Shown piece after piece: positions 45,289 through 57,800 of a stretch of 64,000 nucleotides of DNA (position 1 is its first letter; the number at the start of each line of letters is the position of its first letter). This DNA comes from an uncultured Psychroserpens sp. (GTDB lineage: Bacteria > Bacteroidota > Bacteroidia > Flavobacteriales > Flavobacteriaceae). Where the stretch lies: the NCBI GenBank assembly GCA_947488655.1, contig CANKZZ010000002.1, forward strand, positions 558,001 through 622,000. Direction: 5' to 3'. Under the pieces are notes generated by a model. It made no database searches and was not told where the DNA came from. It worked only from the letters and a program-made list of their open reading frames with translations. A program made the translations under genes and the position numbers.

Positions 45289-45321
45289 AAAAAGTCGCAA
45301 CTTTAGAGTTGCGACTTTTTT
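45289..45321. terminator. Displaced native tRNA terminator, also sulfatase terminator
   Basis: Strong stem (AAAAAGTCGCAAC at 45289-45301 with 45308-45321) with T run, just after attR. It would have ended the tRNA gene before integration and can now also end the minus-strand sulfatase transcript. Confidence 0.8.
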
Positions 45322-45372
45322 GTTGGTTTAAACTATAGATTATTTGTTTATCTTCTGGCTTACTGCAATTGA

Positions 45373-46857
45373 CTATTTTATATTAGCCTTACACCATGCG
45401 TTAAAAGCCTCTTGTAATTCTTTGACTTTTTCAGGGTGCTCAGCAGAAACGTCATAACGCTCTCCTGGATCATTTTCTAAATCAAATAATTTAATAGATA
45501 AATCGTCCCTAATTGGCGCAATGTATTGTGCAGAGGGTTCACTTTTCCAATGGTTTTCTTTTGCATTAGTAATTTTCCATTTTCCCTTACGCGCAGCCCA
45601 AGTTTTTTGCCATTTCCAAACTAATAATCTCTCGTTGTTAGCATCATTAAATAAGTTGATGCCATCTAAATCTTTATCTGTAATAGTTACTCCTCCAGCT
45701 TTTGCAAGCGTTGGTAAAATATCTGTAGCAGACACATACTTAGTTTCTACTTTACCTGCTTCCACTTGTCCTGGCCAACTTACAGCCATTGGTACTCTAA
45801 TACCGCCTTCCCAAAGTGAATATTTTCCTCCTGTTAATGGTGCATTGTTAGAACCTGTTAATGGAGAACCTCCATTATCTGAAATAAAAATAATCAATGT
45901 ATTACTATCTAATTCTTGTTCTTTTAATGCATCAAGTACACGACCAATATTATCGTCAAGGCAATTGAGATTTGCTAAATAATACTTGCGTAAATCGTCT
46001 GTATTTATGGCTCCAACTCTAGAATACTTATCATAATAGGCAGAGTAAGTTCCTGCATCATGTTTGCCATAAGCGACCAGACTGTCTGGTTCGTAATTAG
46101 GAATTTCTTTAACGTTATACTTATCTAAATATTTTTTTGGTACTTCATGTATTAAATGATGAACTGCGCTATAAGACAAGGTTAAAAAGAAAGGTTTGTC
46201 TCTTTTCTGTTTTAGATAAGAAATTGATTCGTCAGTAAAAATATCTGTAAGATATCCATCTTCGTAACTTTTTTCTCCCATATTATGCATTAATGGTCCA
46301 AGTAAAGCACTGGTGCCATAAGGATCTGGAGTGCGGTCTTTAATACTTTGAGAATTCAACCAATAATCATGTGCGTGAGCAGAAAATCCTAAAAACTCAT
46401 CATAACCATGATGTAATGGGTATTCTCTAACATCATTTTTGTGAAAATTTCGACCCAAATCATTTTTACCAATTCTTGCGGTTTGGTAGCCAGCTTCTTT
46501 TAAATATTCTGCTATAGTTTTAACATCATCAGGCAGTCCTGGTCCCCAACTTGCAGGTTTATCCCATCTAAATTGATTTTTTCCAGTGATGATACCTGCT
46601 CGTGACGGACTACAAACTGGAGCAGTCACATAAGCTTGTGTGTACACAGTTCCTGCTTTCCCTAATTTTGTAATATTTGGTGTGGCAATCGATTTATCGT
46701 GATTCTCAAATGGAGAAAAATCATTATAACCTTGATCGTCAACCACTATTAGTAATATATTTGGTTTAACCTGTGTATTTGTTATGTCTTTACGCTCTTC
46801 TTTTGATTTACACGAGAATAAAACCAATAATAAAAGTGATAGTGCAGCCTGTTTCAT
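45373..46857 (-). CDS. Sulfatase (S1 family, formylglycine-dependent) lipoprotein
   Basis: A signal peptide with lipobox LFSC (Cys16) is followed by a full sulfatase fold of 494 residues. Metal-ligand aspartates in VVDDQGYNDF (about 39-48), the active cysteine in CSPSRAG (Cys82; converted to formylglycine, activating residues SPSR) and the downstream ISDNGGSPLTG motif are present. It would cleave sulfate esters from polysaccharides in the periplasm or at the surface. It follows the DeoR-family gene by 25 bp in the same direction, so the two are probably one operon. The specific sulfated substrate is unknown. Confidence 0.92.
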   Translation of the reverse strand: MKQAALSLLLLVLFSCKSKEERKDITNTQVKPNILLIVVDDQGYNDFSPFENHDKSIATPNITKLGKAGTVYTQAYVTAPVCSPSRAGIITGKNQFRWDKPASWGPGLPDDVKTIAEYLKEAGYQTARIGKNDLGRNFHKNDVREYPLHHGYDEFLGFSAHAHDYWLNSQSIKDRTPDPYGTSALLGPLMHNMGEKSYEDGYLTDIFTDESISYLKQKRDKPFFLTLSYSAVHHLIHEVPKKYLDKYNVKEIPNYEPDSLVAYGKHDAGTYSAYYDKYSRVGAINTDDLRKYYLANLNCLDDNIGRVLDALKEQELDSNTLIIFISDNGGSPLTGSNNAPLTGGKYSLWEGGIRVPMAVSWPGQVEAGKVETKYVSATDILPTLAKAGGVTITDKDLDGINLFNDANNERLLVWKWQKTWAARKGKWKITNAKENHWKSEPSAQYIAPIRDDLSIKLFDLENDPGERYDVSAEHPEKVKELQEAFNAWCKANIK

Positions 46858-46882
46858 GGTATAATGTATTTAGATTTATTGT

Positions 46883-47638
46883 CTATCCTACAATAGTTAC
46901 TTTAATATCTCTTTCTTCAAGTTTTTTTCTAAGAGAGCCAGAGATTCCTTTATCTGTTATAATTTCATGTATATGTGATAAATCACAAATACGTGCAAAG
47001 CTCTTTTTTCCAAACTTTGAAGAATCTGCCAAAATGATAACTTTCTGTGCAGCATTAAGCATTTTTTTATTTAACTCCGCCTCTTCTAAATTGGTAGTAG
47101 ACAAACCGTATTCTAAATCAATACCATCAACTCCTAAAAATAATTTACTGCATGAAACATTTTTTAAAATATACTCGGTATAATTTCCAATAACCGAAGC
47201 CGAGCTGTGACGTATGTAACCACCAAGTTGTAATATCTCAATGTTTTTATCATGTATTAAATTGAGGACTACATGTAAAGATGATGTTATGACTGTTAGT
47301 TTGTTTTTTGGCTTTATAAATTTAGATAATGCTTGCACTGTAGTCCCAGATGCTATTAAAATAGAATCGTTTTCTACAATTTTGGATGCTGCTAATTGTG
47401 CAATTCCATTTTTTTCCTCCACAGAGATTTTCTCTTTGTCAATAACAGTGCGTTCATTTATATAAGGATTCTCTAGAGATGCTCCACCGTGTGTTCTATG
47501 CAATAAGCCTTTTTGTTCTAATAATTTTAAATCTTTTCTAATCGTAACCGCAGATACATTTAAAATTTCACATAACTCAAGTACCTCAAGATGTTTTTCT
47601 TGAGCCAGTCTATTTAATATCTCTTTATGTCTCTTCAT
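46883..47638 (-). CDS. DeoR/GlpR family transcriptional regulator
   Basis: 251 residues: N-terminal DeoR winged HTH (HKEILNRLAQEKHLEVLELCEILNVSAVTIRKDL, residues 3-36) and a C-terminal DeoR sensor domain (GVDGIDLEYGLSTTNLEEAELN; KVIILADSSKFGKKSFA). It is divergent from glpD with 142 bp between, and transcribed with the sulfatase. Repression of the glp operon, with glycerol-3-phosphate as inducer, is the expected role and rests on position. Confidence 0.88.
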   Translation of the reverse strand: MKRHKEILNRLAQEKHLEVLELCEILNVSAVTIRKDLKLLEQKGLLHRTHGGASLENPYINERTVIDKEKISVEEKNGIAQLAASKIVENDSILIASGTTVQALSKFIKPKNKLTVITSSLHVVLNLIHDKNIEILQLGGYIRHSSASVIGNYTEYILKNVSCSKLFLGVDGIDLEYGLSTTNLEEAELNKKMLNAAQKVIILADSSKFGKKSFARICDLSHIHEIITDKGISGSLRKKLEERDIKVTIVG

Positions 47639-47653
47639 GAAAACAAATATAAC

Positions 47654-47735
47654 AAAACGAAATAATATGAAGTTAAAATCTATTAATTTATTTGATATAT
47701 GTATAATTTAAGTTTCGTTTTCTTTCGTTTCGTTA
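47654..47735. promoter_or_regulatory. Operator cluster in the glpD/DeoR intergenic region
   Basis: AAAACGAAAT at 47654-47663 and three tightly packed TTTCGTTT/TTTCGTTA copies at 47713-47735. The second group would cover the -33 region of the glpD promoter, and the first the DeoR promoter on the other side. Repeats like these fit GlpR-type operators (TTCG/CGAA), with binding inferred. Confidence 0.5.
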
Positions 47736-47744
47736 TAAATTTTA

Positions 47745-47752
47745 TATATTTG
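47745..47752 (+). promoter_or_regulatory. -7 element of the glpDKF operon
   Basis: TATATTTG, an exact TAnnTTTG match, 29 bases before the GTG start; its -33 region overlaps the TTTCGTTT operator repeats. Confidence 0.6.
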
Positions 47753-47780
47753 AAATTAATTGTAAAATATAACAGCAAAA

Positions 47781-49346
47781 GTGTTTAGTAGAGAAACCTT
47801 AATAAATAAGATTAGTACAAACAAAGATTGGGATGTAATCATCATTGGAGGTGGAGCAACAGGTTTAGGAGTTGCTTTAGATTGTACGACCAGAGGTTAT
47901 AAGACATTGCTTTTAGAGCAAGTAGATTTTGCTAAAGGAACATCGAGTAGGAGTACCAAATTAGTACATGGAGGCGTGAGATACTTAGCTCAAGGTAATA
48001 TAGATTTGGTTCGAGAAGCTTTGTATGAAAGAGGTCTAATGCTTAAAAATGCTTCACACCTAGTAAGTAATCAATCATTTATTATCCCTAACTATAAGTG
48101 GTGGGACAATATCTTTTATACCGTTGGATTAAAAGTTTACGATTTTCTATCTGGTAAATTAAGTTTTGGAAAATCGACTAGAATAAAAAAATCTGAAACT
48201 ATTTCAAGATTATCTACACTAGAAACCTCAAATTTAAAAGGAGGTGTCGTGTATCATGATGGGCAATTTGACGATTCTAGATTAGCTATAAATATTGCAC
48301 AAAGTTGTATAGAAAATGGAGCAACAGTTATAAATCATTGTAAGGTTAAAAATTTATTGAAAAATGAAAAAGGAAATGTTGATGGTGTAATTGCAATTGA
48401 TACCGAAACTAATATAGGATATACCTTACACGCCAAAACTGTAATCAATGCAACAGGTGTTTTTACTGATGAAGTGTTAAAAATGGATGATGCCTCTGCA
48501 AAAAATACAATTAGACCAAGTCAAGGTGTTCACTTAGTTTTTGACAAATCGTTTTTACCTGGAAATGATGCTATTATGATTCCTAAAACCAATGATGGTC
48601 GTGTTTTGTTTTTAGTGCCTTGGCATGATAAAGTTGTAGTTGGTACAACAGATACTTTATTAGATAGTCATAGTTTAGAGCCAAAACCATTAGATAAAGA
48701 AGTAGATTTTATTATTGAAACTGCTAATCGTTATCTTAATAAAGACGTTTCAAAAAGTGATGTGTTGAGCATTTTTGCAGGCTTACGTCCTTTAGCAGCT
48801 CCAAAAGACAAATCTGAAAAAACCAAAGAAATCTCAAGAAGCCATAAAATTATCGTATCCGATTCTGAATTGATTACCATCACAGGAGGAAAATGGACCA
48901 CCTATCGCAAAATGGCCCAAGACACTGTAGATAAAATTATCCAGTTACATAAACTGCCAAGCGCCACATGCAAAACGAAGGAGCTATTAATTCATGGCGC
49001 AAATGGCACAGTAGATCGCTCAAATCATTTGTATGTTTATGGAACAGATAAAATCAAAATTGAAAACTTAATTAAAGAACAACCTAATTTGTCTGAGCGC
49101 TTACATGAACGACTTCAATTTACTAAGGCAGAAGTAGTATTTGCTGTAAGACACGAAATGGCAAGAACTATAGAAGACGTGCTTGCAAGACGTGTACGCG
49201 TGCTATTTTTAGATGCTAAAGCTGCCATAGAGATTGCTCCTATTGTTGGAGAGATTATTAGAGGAGAATTAAATCAAACAGATGATTGGCGAGCACAGCA
49301 AATTTCGAAATTTATAGAAATAGCAGACCAATATGTATTAAAATAA
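47781..49346 (+). CDS. glpD: Aerobic glycerol-3-phosphate dehydrogenase GlpD
   Basis: FAD flavoprotein that oxidises glycerol-3-phosphate to dihydroxyacetone phosphate and passes electrons to quinones at the inner membrane. N-terminal VIIIGGGATGLGVALDCTTRGYK binds FAD and the following TSSRSTKLVHGGVRYLAQGN is diagnostic. 521 residues. The start is a GTG at 47781. First gene of the glpD-K-F cluster, 57 bp before glpK. Confidence 0.96.
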   Translation: MFSRETLINKISTNKDWDVIIIGGGATGLGVALDCTTRGYKTLLLEQVDFAKGTSSRSTKLVHGGVRYLAQGNIDLVREALYERGLMLKNASHLVSNQSFIIPNYKWWDNIFYTVGLKVYDFLSGKLSFGKSTRIKKSETISRLSTLETSNLKGGVVYHDGQFDDSRLAINIAQSCIENGATVINHCKVKNLLKNEKGNVDGVIAIDTETNIGYTLHAKTVINATGVFTDEVLKMDDASAKNTIRPSQGVHLVFDKSFLPGNDAIMIPKTNDGRVLFLVPWHDKVVVGTTDTLLDSHSLEPKPLDKEVDFIIETANRYLNKDVSKSDVLSIFAGLRPLAAPKDKSEKTKEISRSHKIIVSDSELITITGGKWTTYRKMAQDTVDKIIQLHKLPSATCKTKELLIHGANGTVDRSNHLYVYGTDKIKIENLIKEQPNLSERLHERLQFTKAEVVFAVRHEMARTIEDVLARRVRVLFLDAKAAIEIAPIVGEIIRGELNQTDDWRAQQISKFIEIADQYVLK

Positions 49347-49361
49347 CTAATGCTACTCTGA

Positions 49362-50906
<1,545 letters not shown>

Positions 50907-50912
50907 AATCAC

Positions 50913-51641
50913 ATGACACCATTTATAGCAGAAATTATCGGAACAGCTATTTTAATTCTATTAGGTGGAGGCGTTGTTGCCAACGTAGTTCTTAACAAAA
51001 CAATAGGTCATAATAGTGGATGGATTGTCATAACAACAGGTTGGGCATTAGCAGTGTATGTGGCTGTTGTAATTGCAGGTCCTCATAGTGGAGCGCACAT
51101 TAATCCAGCAGTAACTGTAGCATTAGCAATTACTGGTAAATTTCCATGGGCAGATGTCCCAATGTATGTTTTAGCTCAAATGTTAGGAGCAATGATAGGC
51201 TCTACAACTGTTTGGCTTACGTATAAAAAACACTTTGATATTACCCAAGATGCAGAGGCAAAAAAAGCAGTGTTTTGTACTGCTCCAGCAATTAGAAATA
51301 CAATATCAAACTTTTTTAGTGAAGCATTAGGGACTTTTGTATTACTATTCACAATATTATATTTTACAGATGCTACCATTAATGATACGCAAACTGTAAT
51401 AGGTTTAGGGTCTTTGGGAGCTTTACCAGTTGCATTTTTAGTTTGGTCTATTGGTTTGTCTTTAGGAGGTACCACAGGTTACGCAATAAATCCTGCCCGA
51501 GATTTAGGTCCAAGAATTATGCACGCCATACTTCCTATAAAAAACAAAGCTAAAAGTGATTGGTCTTACTCATGGATTCCTGTCTTAGGCCCTTTAGTTG
51601 GTGGAAGTTTAGCAGCTTTACTTATGTTAGGATTATCTTAG
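50913..51641 (+). CDS. glpF: Glycerol facilitator GlpF (aquaglyceroporin)
   Basis: Six transmembrane helices plus the two half-helix NPA motifs (HINPAVTVALA and YAINPARDLGPR) of the MIP family; NPARD in the second motif is the glycerol-facilitator signature. 242 residues. Third gene of the glp operon. Uptake of glycerol by this channel feeds GlpK and GlpD. A terminator follows. Confidence 0.96.
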   Translation: MTPFIAEIIGTAILILLGGGVVANVVLNKTIGHNSGWIVITTGWALAVYVAVVIAGPHSGAHINPAVTVALAITGKFPWADVPMYVLAQMLGAMIGSTTVWLTYKKHFDITQDAEAKKAVFCTAPAIRNTISNFFSEALGTFVLLFTILYFTDATINDTQTVIGLGSLGALPVAFLVWSIGLSLGGTTGYAINPARDLGPRIMHAILPIKNKAKSDWSYSWIPVLGPLVGGSLAALLMLGLS

Positions 51642-51667
51642 AGAATTCGAGATTAATTATTAAATAT

Positions 51668-51700
51668 AAAATGTCAATTCATTATGAATTGGCATTTTGT
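51668..51700 (+). terminator. Terminator of glpDKF
   Basis: Fifteen-base stem with one T-G pair (51668-51682 with 51684-51698) and terminal T4. Confidence 0.85.
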
Positions 51701-51734
51701 TTGTTCGGTTTCTCAAAGTATCTTTACATAACAA

Positions 51735-54500
51735 ATGAAAAACTTTTTTACATTTATATGTCTTTGTCTAGTCTTGTCTTTTCAAGCACAAGAGTTACCT
51801 CCTATAGAAAAATATACCGCAATAGATTACGGTGGAGATAACCAAAACTGGATGATTTCTCAAGACAGTAACAATTTTATTTATGTCGCAAATAATAAAG
51901 GTTTATTAGAGTTTAATGGATCGGTTTGGAGTAATTATGAGTCTCCAAATAATTCTGTAATGCGAGCAGTAAATGTAATAGACAATAGAATTTACACAGG
52001 TTGTTATGAAGAGTTTGGGTATTGGGAGAGAGCTAATACAGGTGTGTTGCAATACACATCTTTAATTCCGAAGTTAAAAAACGCTAGTTTAAAAGATGAT
52101 CAAATTTGGAACATTTTATCCTATAACGAATGGGTTTTATTTCAATCTGGTCATGCGCTTTATTTTTATAACAAAACTAACGACACTTTTAAAATTATTT
52201 CTTCGGAAAATATAATCTACAAAGTTTTTTTAGTTGGAGATCACTTGTATTACCACGTGGCAAACGAAGGCTTATACAGGATAGTTAATGCCCAACCAAA
52301 ATTAATTAATAAAGATCCTATTGTTTTAGACGATCGTGTAATTAATATTTTTGAGCATCAAAACAAATTATTAGTACTTACTAGAAATTCTGGCTTTTAT
52401 TTTTTAGAAGATAATTTGCTCAAACAATGGGATATTGAGAGTCTCATTACCTTAAAAGCGTATAGTATTTTTAATAGTATACAGTTAGATGATGGAAGTT
52501 ATATTTTAGGAACAATATCTAACGGTCTATTAAAAATTAATAGTAACGGTGAGATAGAATATGTTATAAATCAAAAAAAAGGATTAGGGAACAATACCAT
52601 CTTAACACTTTTTGAGGATAATGATCATAACGTTTGGGCAGGATTAGACAATGGTATTAATTGTATAAATGTTACATCTCCAATTAGAACATTTATTGAT
52701 TATGAAGGCGATTTGGGTACAGTCTACTGTACCACCATTTTTGATGATAATCTATATGTGGGTACAAATCAAGGTTTGTTTTATAAACCTTTAAATCAAA
52801 AAAATCAAAAATTTAATTTTATTGAAGGTACTGCAGGTCAAGTTTGGAGTCTATTTAATTACAAGAATCAAAATTTAATTTGTGGTCATCATTTAGGCAC
52901 ATTTGTGATAGAAGAAGGCAAAGCAAAACTTGTAAGTTCAATCTTAGGTGCATGGAATTTTAAAACAATACCAAATCATGATAATTTGCTTTTACAGGGA
53001 AATTACAGCGGACTGTATGTTTTAGAACAAGCTAACAATAACTGGAGTTTAAAACATAAAATTGATGGGTTTACAAATTCGGCTCGATTTTTTGAAATAA
53101 ATAATAACAGTGTTTTCGTAAATCATGAATACAAGGGCTTGTATAGTATGCAACTCGATACATCATTAAAAAAAATAGATAACTTAAAACTTCACACAGA
53201 GGTCCCGTCGAGTAATAGTTCTAGCTTAATATCCTATCGTAAAACTATTTTGTATGCCTCACAAGAAGGTGTCTTTAAATATGATATAGAAACCTCTAAT
53301 TTTAAAAAAGACACTTTAATAAGTGATTTATTGATTCCTTCGGAATATACATCAGGTAAAATGGAGGTCGATAACACAGGTAAGTTATGGTTTTTTTCAA
53401 AAAATAATATCAGCTATATCAAAAACGATGATCTTACTAATACACCAGAAATTACTAATATTCCAATTCCATCTCACTTAAGAGGAGGTGTTTTAGGTTT
53501 TGAGAATATAGAGCATATAAACAGAGAGACTTATGTTTTGGGGACTTCAAATGGTTATCTCACTTTAGATGTTTCTAAAGCCGAATCTCAAAAAGAATAT
53601 ACTGTATTTATAAAAGATATTGCTATTAAACATTTAGAAGAAAATGTAGAGCAATTATCGCTCAAAGATAATGGTGTGTTTGACCATAAAAAGGAAATTT
53701 TAACTTTTAGCTACTCGATACCACAATATGATAAATATTTAGATGTCAAATATCAATATCGTTTAGATGGTAGAATGGAAAATTGGAGTGCTTGGTCTAC
53801 CAAAAACTCAATTCAATTTGAGAATTTACCTTTTGGAGATTATATTTTTGAAGTTAGAGGTAAAGTGGGTAATCAATTATCTCAAAATACTAGTAAATAT
53901 AATTTCAAAATTAATAGACCTTGGTACATTTCTAATTTGGCGTTAGTGCTGTATTTATTAATGTTAGTAGGTATTGGTTTCTTTATACATAAAGCGTATA
54001 AATTTTACTATGCACGAATATTGAAGCATGAACAAATCAAAAACGAAAAAACTATTATTCAAATTAAAAATGAAAAATTAAATCAGGATATAGAGAGTAA
54101 AAATCGCGAATTAGCAATTTCTACAATGAGTATTATAAAAAAGAATGAGCTCTTAAGTAAAATAAAAAAAGAGCTAAAGAAAAATAATTCTAAAGAAGTT
54201 GGTGATGCTATAAATCTTATAGATACTAATTTAAACAATAATAAAGATTGGAAATTCTTTAAACAGGCATTTAATAATGCAGATAAGGATTTTTTAGACA
54301 AAATAAAAACAGAGCATCCAGATTTAACACCTAACGATTTAAGATTTTGTGCTTATTTAAGACTCAATTTATCATCAAAAGAAATTGCTCCATTACTTAA
54401 TATTTCAATTAAAAGTGTAGAGACAAAACGATACAGACTTCGAAAACGATTGAAATTAAACCATGATGATAGCTTAGTTAATTATATCTTAAAATTCTAA
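51735..54500 (+). CDS. Membrane-spanning propeller/YYY/HTH transcriptional regulator of the PUL
   Basis: 921 residues: signal peptide, a periplasmic beta-propeller built of Reg_prop-type repeats (NNFIYVANNKGLLEFNG, NHNVWAGLDNGIN), a YYY domain (about 620-715, VKYQYRLDGRMENWSAWST), one transmembrane helix (near 735-755), a cytoplasmic coiled coil and a C-terminal LuxR-like HTH (DLRFCAYLRLNLSSKEIAPLLNISIKSVETKRYRLRKRL). There is no histidine kinase, so it is a direct sensor-to-DNA regulator, expected to bind an oligosaccharide and activate the adjacent susCD genes. Confidence 0.88.
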   Translation: MKNFFTFICLCLVLSFQAQELPPIEKYTAIDYGGDNQNWMISQDSNNFIYVANNKGLLEFNGSVWSNYESPNNSVMRAVNVIDNRIYTGCYEEFGYWERANTGVLQYTSLIPKLKNASLKDDQIWNILSYNEWVLFQSGHALYFYNKTNDTFKIISSENIIYKVFLVGDHLYYHVANEGLYRIVNAQPKLINKDPIVLDDRVINIFEHQNKLLVLTRNSGFYFLEDNLLKQWDIESLITLKAYSIFNSIQLDDGSYILGTISNGLLKINSNGEIEYVINQKKGLGNNTILTLFEDNDHNVWAGLDNGINCINVTSPIRTFIDYEGDLGTVYCTTIFDDNLYVGTNQGLFYKPLNQKNQKFNFIEGTAGQVWSLFNYKNQNLICGHHLGTFVIEEGKAKLVSSILGAWNFKTIPNHDNLLLQGNYSGLYVLEQANNNWSLKHKIDGFTNSARFFEINNNSVFVNHEYKGLYSMQLDTSLKKIDNLKLHTEVPSSNSSSLISYRKTILYASQEGVFKYDIETSNFKKDTLISDLLIPSEYTSGKMEVDNTGKLWFFSKNNISYIKNDDLTNTPEITNIPIPSHLRGGVLGFENIEHINRETYVLGTSNGYLTLDVSKAESQKEYTVFIKDIAIKHLEENVEQLSLKDNGVFDHKKEILTFSYSIPQYDKYLDVKYQYRLDGRMENWSAWSTKNSIQFENLPFGDYIFEVRGKVGNQLSQNTSKYNFKINRPWYISNLALVLYLLMLVGIGFFIHKAYKFYYARILKHEQIKNEKTIIQIKNEKLNQDIESKNRELAISTMSIIKKNELLSKIKKELKKNNSKEVGDAINLIDTNLNNNKDWKFFKQAFNNADKDFLDKIKTEHPDLTPNDLRFCAYLRLNLSSKEIAPLLNISIKSVETKRYRLRKRLKLNHDDSLVNYILKF

Positions 54501-54803
54501 GACCTCGACAATGCGTTTTTTTACCTAGACTTTACCCCTACATAGTGCTATTCTAAGCCTAATGTCAAGGTTTTTTTTAAATTTATTGTTCTTGTACTTT
54601 AATACGTATTTGCAGTTGGTACAAGCGTTTATCATTGTTAAATTAACGCTTAAATTTGCGATGTTCGTTTTTTATCGTGGTAATAATTATCAATCTATCA
54701 TTTTATTGCTGTTAAATTTACATAATCATAATATTAAGATGAATATGATCTTAAAACTTAGCAATAGTTTTGGTTCTTTATTCTTAAACAAACTGAACAA
54801 TCC
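54501..54803 (+). other. Intergenic leader before susC
   Basis: 303 bp without a convincing gene. It holds the -7 element TAAATTTG at 54651-54658 for the susC promoter (no clear TTG box) and a 145-base untranslated leader. The short frame near 54562-54807 is low-complexity and probably not a gene. Confidence 0.6.
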
Positions 54804-57800
54804 ATGAATTTAAAATTACAAAGACCGAGAATTGAAATATTCTTATTCCTTATTTTTCTCTGCAGTTCTTTTTCCGTTTGGGCTCAGACCACTGTAAAAG
54901 GAGCAGTACTTTCTGCAACAGATAACATGCCTTTAATAGGCGCTTCTGTAATAGAAAAAGGAACCGCTAACGGAGCATCAACAGATTTTGATGGAAACTT
55001 CACTTTAACACTCAATAATCCTGGTGCAACACTGGTCGTGTCATACTTGGGTTTTGAAACTAAAGAAGTTATTGCTTCTAATTCACAAATGACGATTTTG
55101 CTTACCGAAGACGCAAGTGCTTTAGATGAGGTGGTTGTAGTAGGTTATGGTACACAAAGAAAAAGCGATTTAGTTAATGCTGTTGCTACAGTTGATTTAG
55201 AAGAAGCTGTATTATCTCCAACATCAGACGTTAATGAAATGCTTAGAGGTAGAATTGCAGGTTTGCAAGTAAATGTTGGAGGAGGAACGCTAAGACCTGG
55301 AGGAACTTCAGATATTATCTTTAGAGGTCAAGGTTCTATAGAAGGTGGTACTAGTGCTATATATGTAGTAGATGGTATTATTAGAGATGGTGGTATTGAA
55401 GACATCGATCAAGACGATATTCAATCTGTAGAATTTTTAAAAGATGCTTCTGCACAAGCTATTTATGGTTCTCGTGGAGCAAATGGTGTCGTTTTAATTA
55501 CGACCAAAAGAGGGAAAAATAAAAAAATGCAAGTGAGTTATCATGGGTATTTAACAACAAAATCAATCGAAAGAAATTTTGATGTATATAGTGGTGCAGA
55601 GTTTGCTCAATTAAAACGAGAAGCTCATAGATCAAATAATGCTAATGATGAGTATTCACTAGATGAAGATATTTTTTCTGAATTAGAATTAGAGTCTATA
55701 GCTAATAATGAGTTTGTAGATTGGGAAGAAGAATTAGTTAGCAATGGTCGCGTAAATAGTCAAGCTATTAGTATTAGTGGTGGTACAGAAAAAACTAAAG
55801 TGTTTGGTAGTATAAATTATTTTGAAGAAGAAGGATTAATACCAACATCAAATTATGTTAGAAAAACTTTTCGTCTAAATGTAGATCAAAAAATAAATGA
55901 TAAATTCTCAGTTAATTTTGATTTAAACTTATTAAACGATGATACAGATAGGGCAGCTAATGTAAACGTAATTACATTTTCACCTTTAGGTAGAGCCTAT
56001 GACGAAGATGGTAACTTAACAAGGTTTCCAAGCGGAGAAGAGTCGTCTCCTGTAAATCCAATTTGGAATTTAAGAGAACAAAATAATGAAGAAAAAGGTA
56101 ATGATTTTGTTATTAATATTACTCCGCAATGGCAAATCACAGATAACTTACTTTATCAATTAAAAACAAACTTTACAAGAAGAACATCAGAGAGAGGACA
56201 ATACCAGTCTACACTTAGTGGTGCAGCAGATGATGTTAATGGAAGAGCAATTATAGATAACAGGTTACAAGAATCTTTTTTAGTAGAGAATATATTAACC
56301 TATAATAAAGAAATAAACGAAAACAATAAGTTTGATATAACATTGGTACAGTCTATTCAAGAAGACGAAAATTCTAGGACTATATCAACAGGAGAAGGAT
56401 TTGTAAATGACGCTCCAGGTTATAATGGTATTGCAGATGCAACAGGAGAAATAACTATCGCTAGGCAAAATGCAACTATTAATCGTGTTGGTTTAATGGC
56501 AAGAGGACGTTATACTTTAATGGATAAGTATTTGATTACAGCAACAGCTAGAAACGATGCAAGTTCAGTTAATGCAGAAGGTAGTAAATGGAGTACAAAT
56601 TTTGGTGGTTCATTTGCATGGAAAATTCATAACGAGAATTTCTTAGCAGATGTAGAATCTATTAGAGAGTTAAAATTTAGAGCAAGTTATGGTTCATTAG
56701 TTAATGATTTAAATAGATCGCTAACAAGTTTTTTTAGAGCAGATGGTCAAAATTATATATTTGACGAACAGTCAGAGTCTGGTTATGTGCCATTAAATGT
56801 TTTGCCAAATCAAAATTTAAAATTTGAAACCGTTACAACATTCAATTTAGGATTAGATTTTGCTTTATTTAATAATATTCTTACTGGTAATGTAAATTAT
56901 TATGACGCAAGAACTACAGATTTATTGTTGAGACGCCAAGTACCTTCAATTACAGGATATGACTTTACATATTTTAATGCTGGAGAATTACAAAATACAG
57001 GTGTAGAAGTTAGCTTAACAGCTAATATTATTAATACAGACGATTTTAAATGGTCGGTTTCTACAAATTGGTCTAATAATGAAAACAAAATTTTAGAACT
57101 ATATAACGATGGCGATGGAAATGCAATTACCGAAGATGATGGTTATGGATATTATGTAGGACAGTCTATTGGTGTAATTAGACAATATCAATTTGATGGT
57201 ATCTGGCAAGAAGGTGACGATTTTGCAAATGCACCTCAGGCCAATCCAGAATCAACAATATCACAAGATAATTTAAGACCTGGAGATATTAGAGTAGCCG
57301 ATGTAAATGGAGATGGTATAATTACTCAAGACGACCGTGTGTTTACAGATCAAAATCCAGATTGGTTTGGCTCATTTTCGACAAACTTGGCTTACAAGGG
57401 ATTTGATTTATTTGTAGATTTCTATGTTGTAGAAGGCGCAACTAAAGTTAATCCATTTCTATCAGACTTTAATAATGGTGGGACATTATCTGGTAAGCTA
57501 AATGGTGTAAAAGTAGATTATTACACACCAGAAAATCCGTCTACAACTTTTCCAAGACCAAATTTTGATTCTACACCTCTTTACTTAAATGCTTTAGCGG
57601 TTAAAGACGCCTCATATGTTAGATTAAGAACAGTTAGTTTAGGTTATTCTCTGTCAAACAATGCTTTAGAGCAAATAGGTTTAGATCAAGTGAGATTGTA
57701 TGTAACAGGAACAAATTTATTTACAAGTACAGATTATATAGGTTACAGCCCAGAAGTAAATATTAGAAGTACTTTCTCTAACGCAGATACTGGTTATCCA

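Noticed and set aside
54562-54807. Small frame before susC
   Set aside because: It overlaps the promoter and the susC start and looks like translated AT-rich leader.
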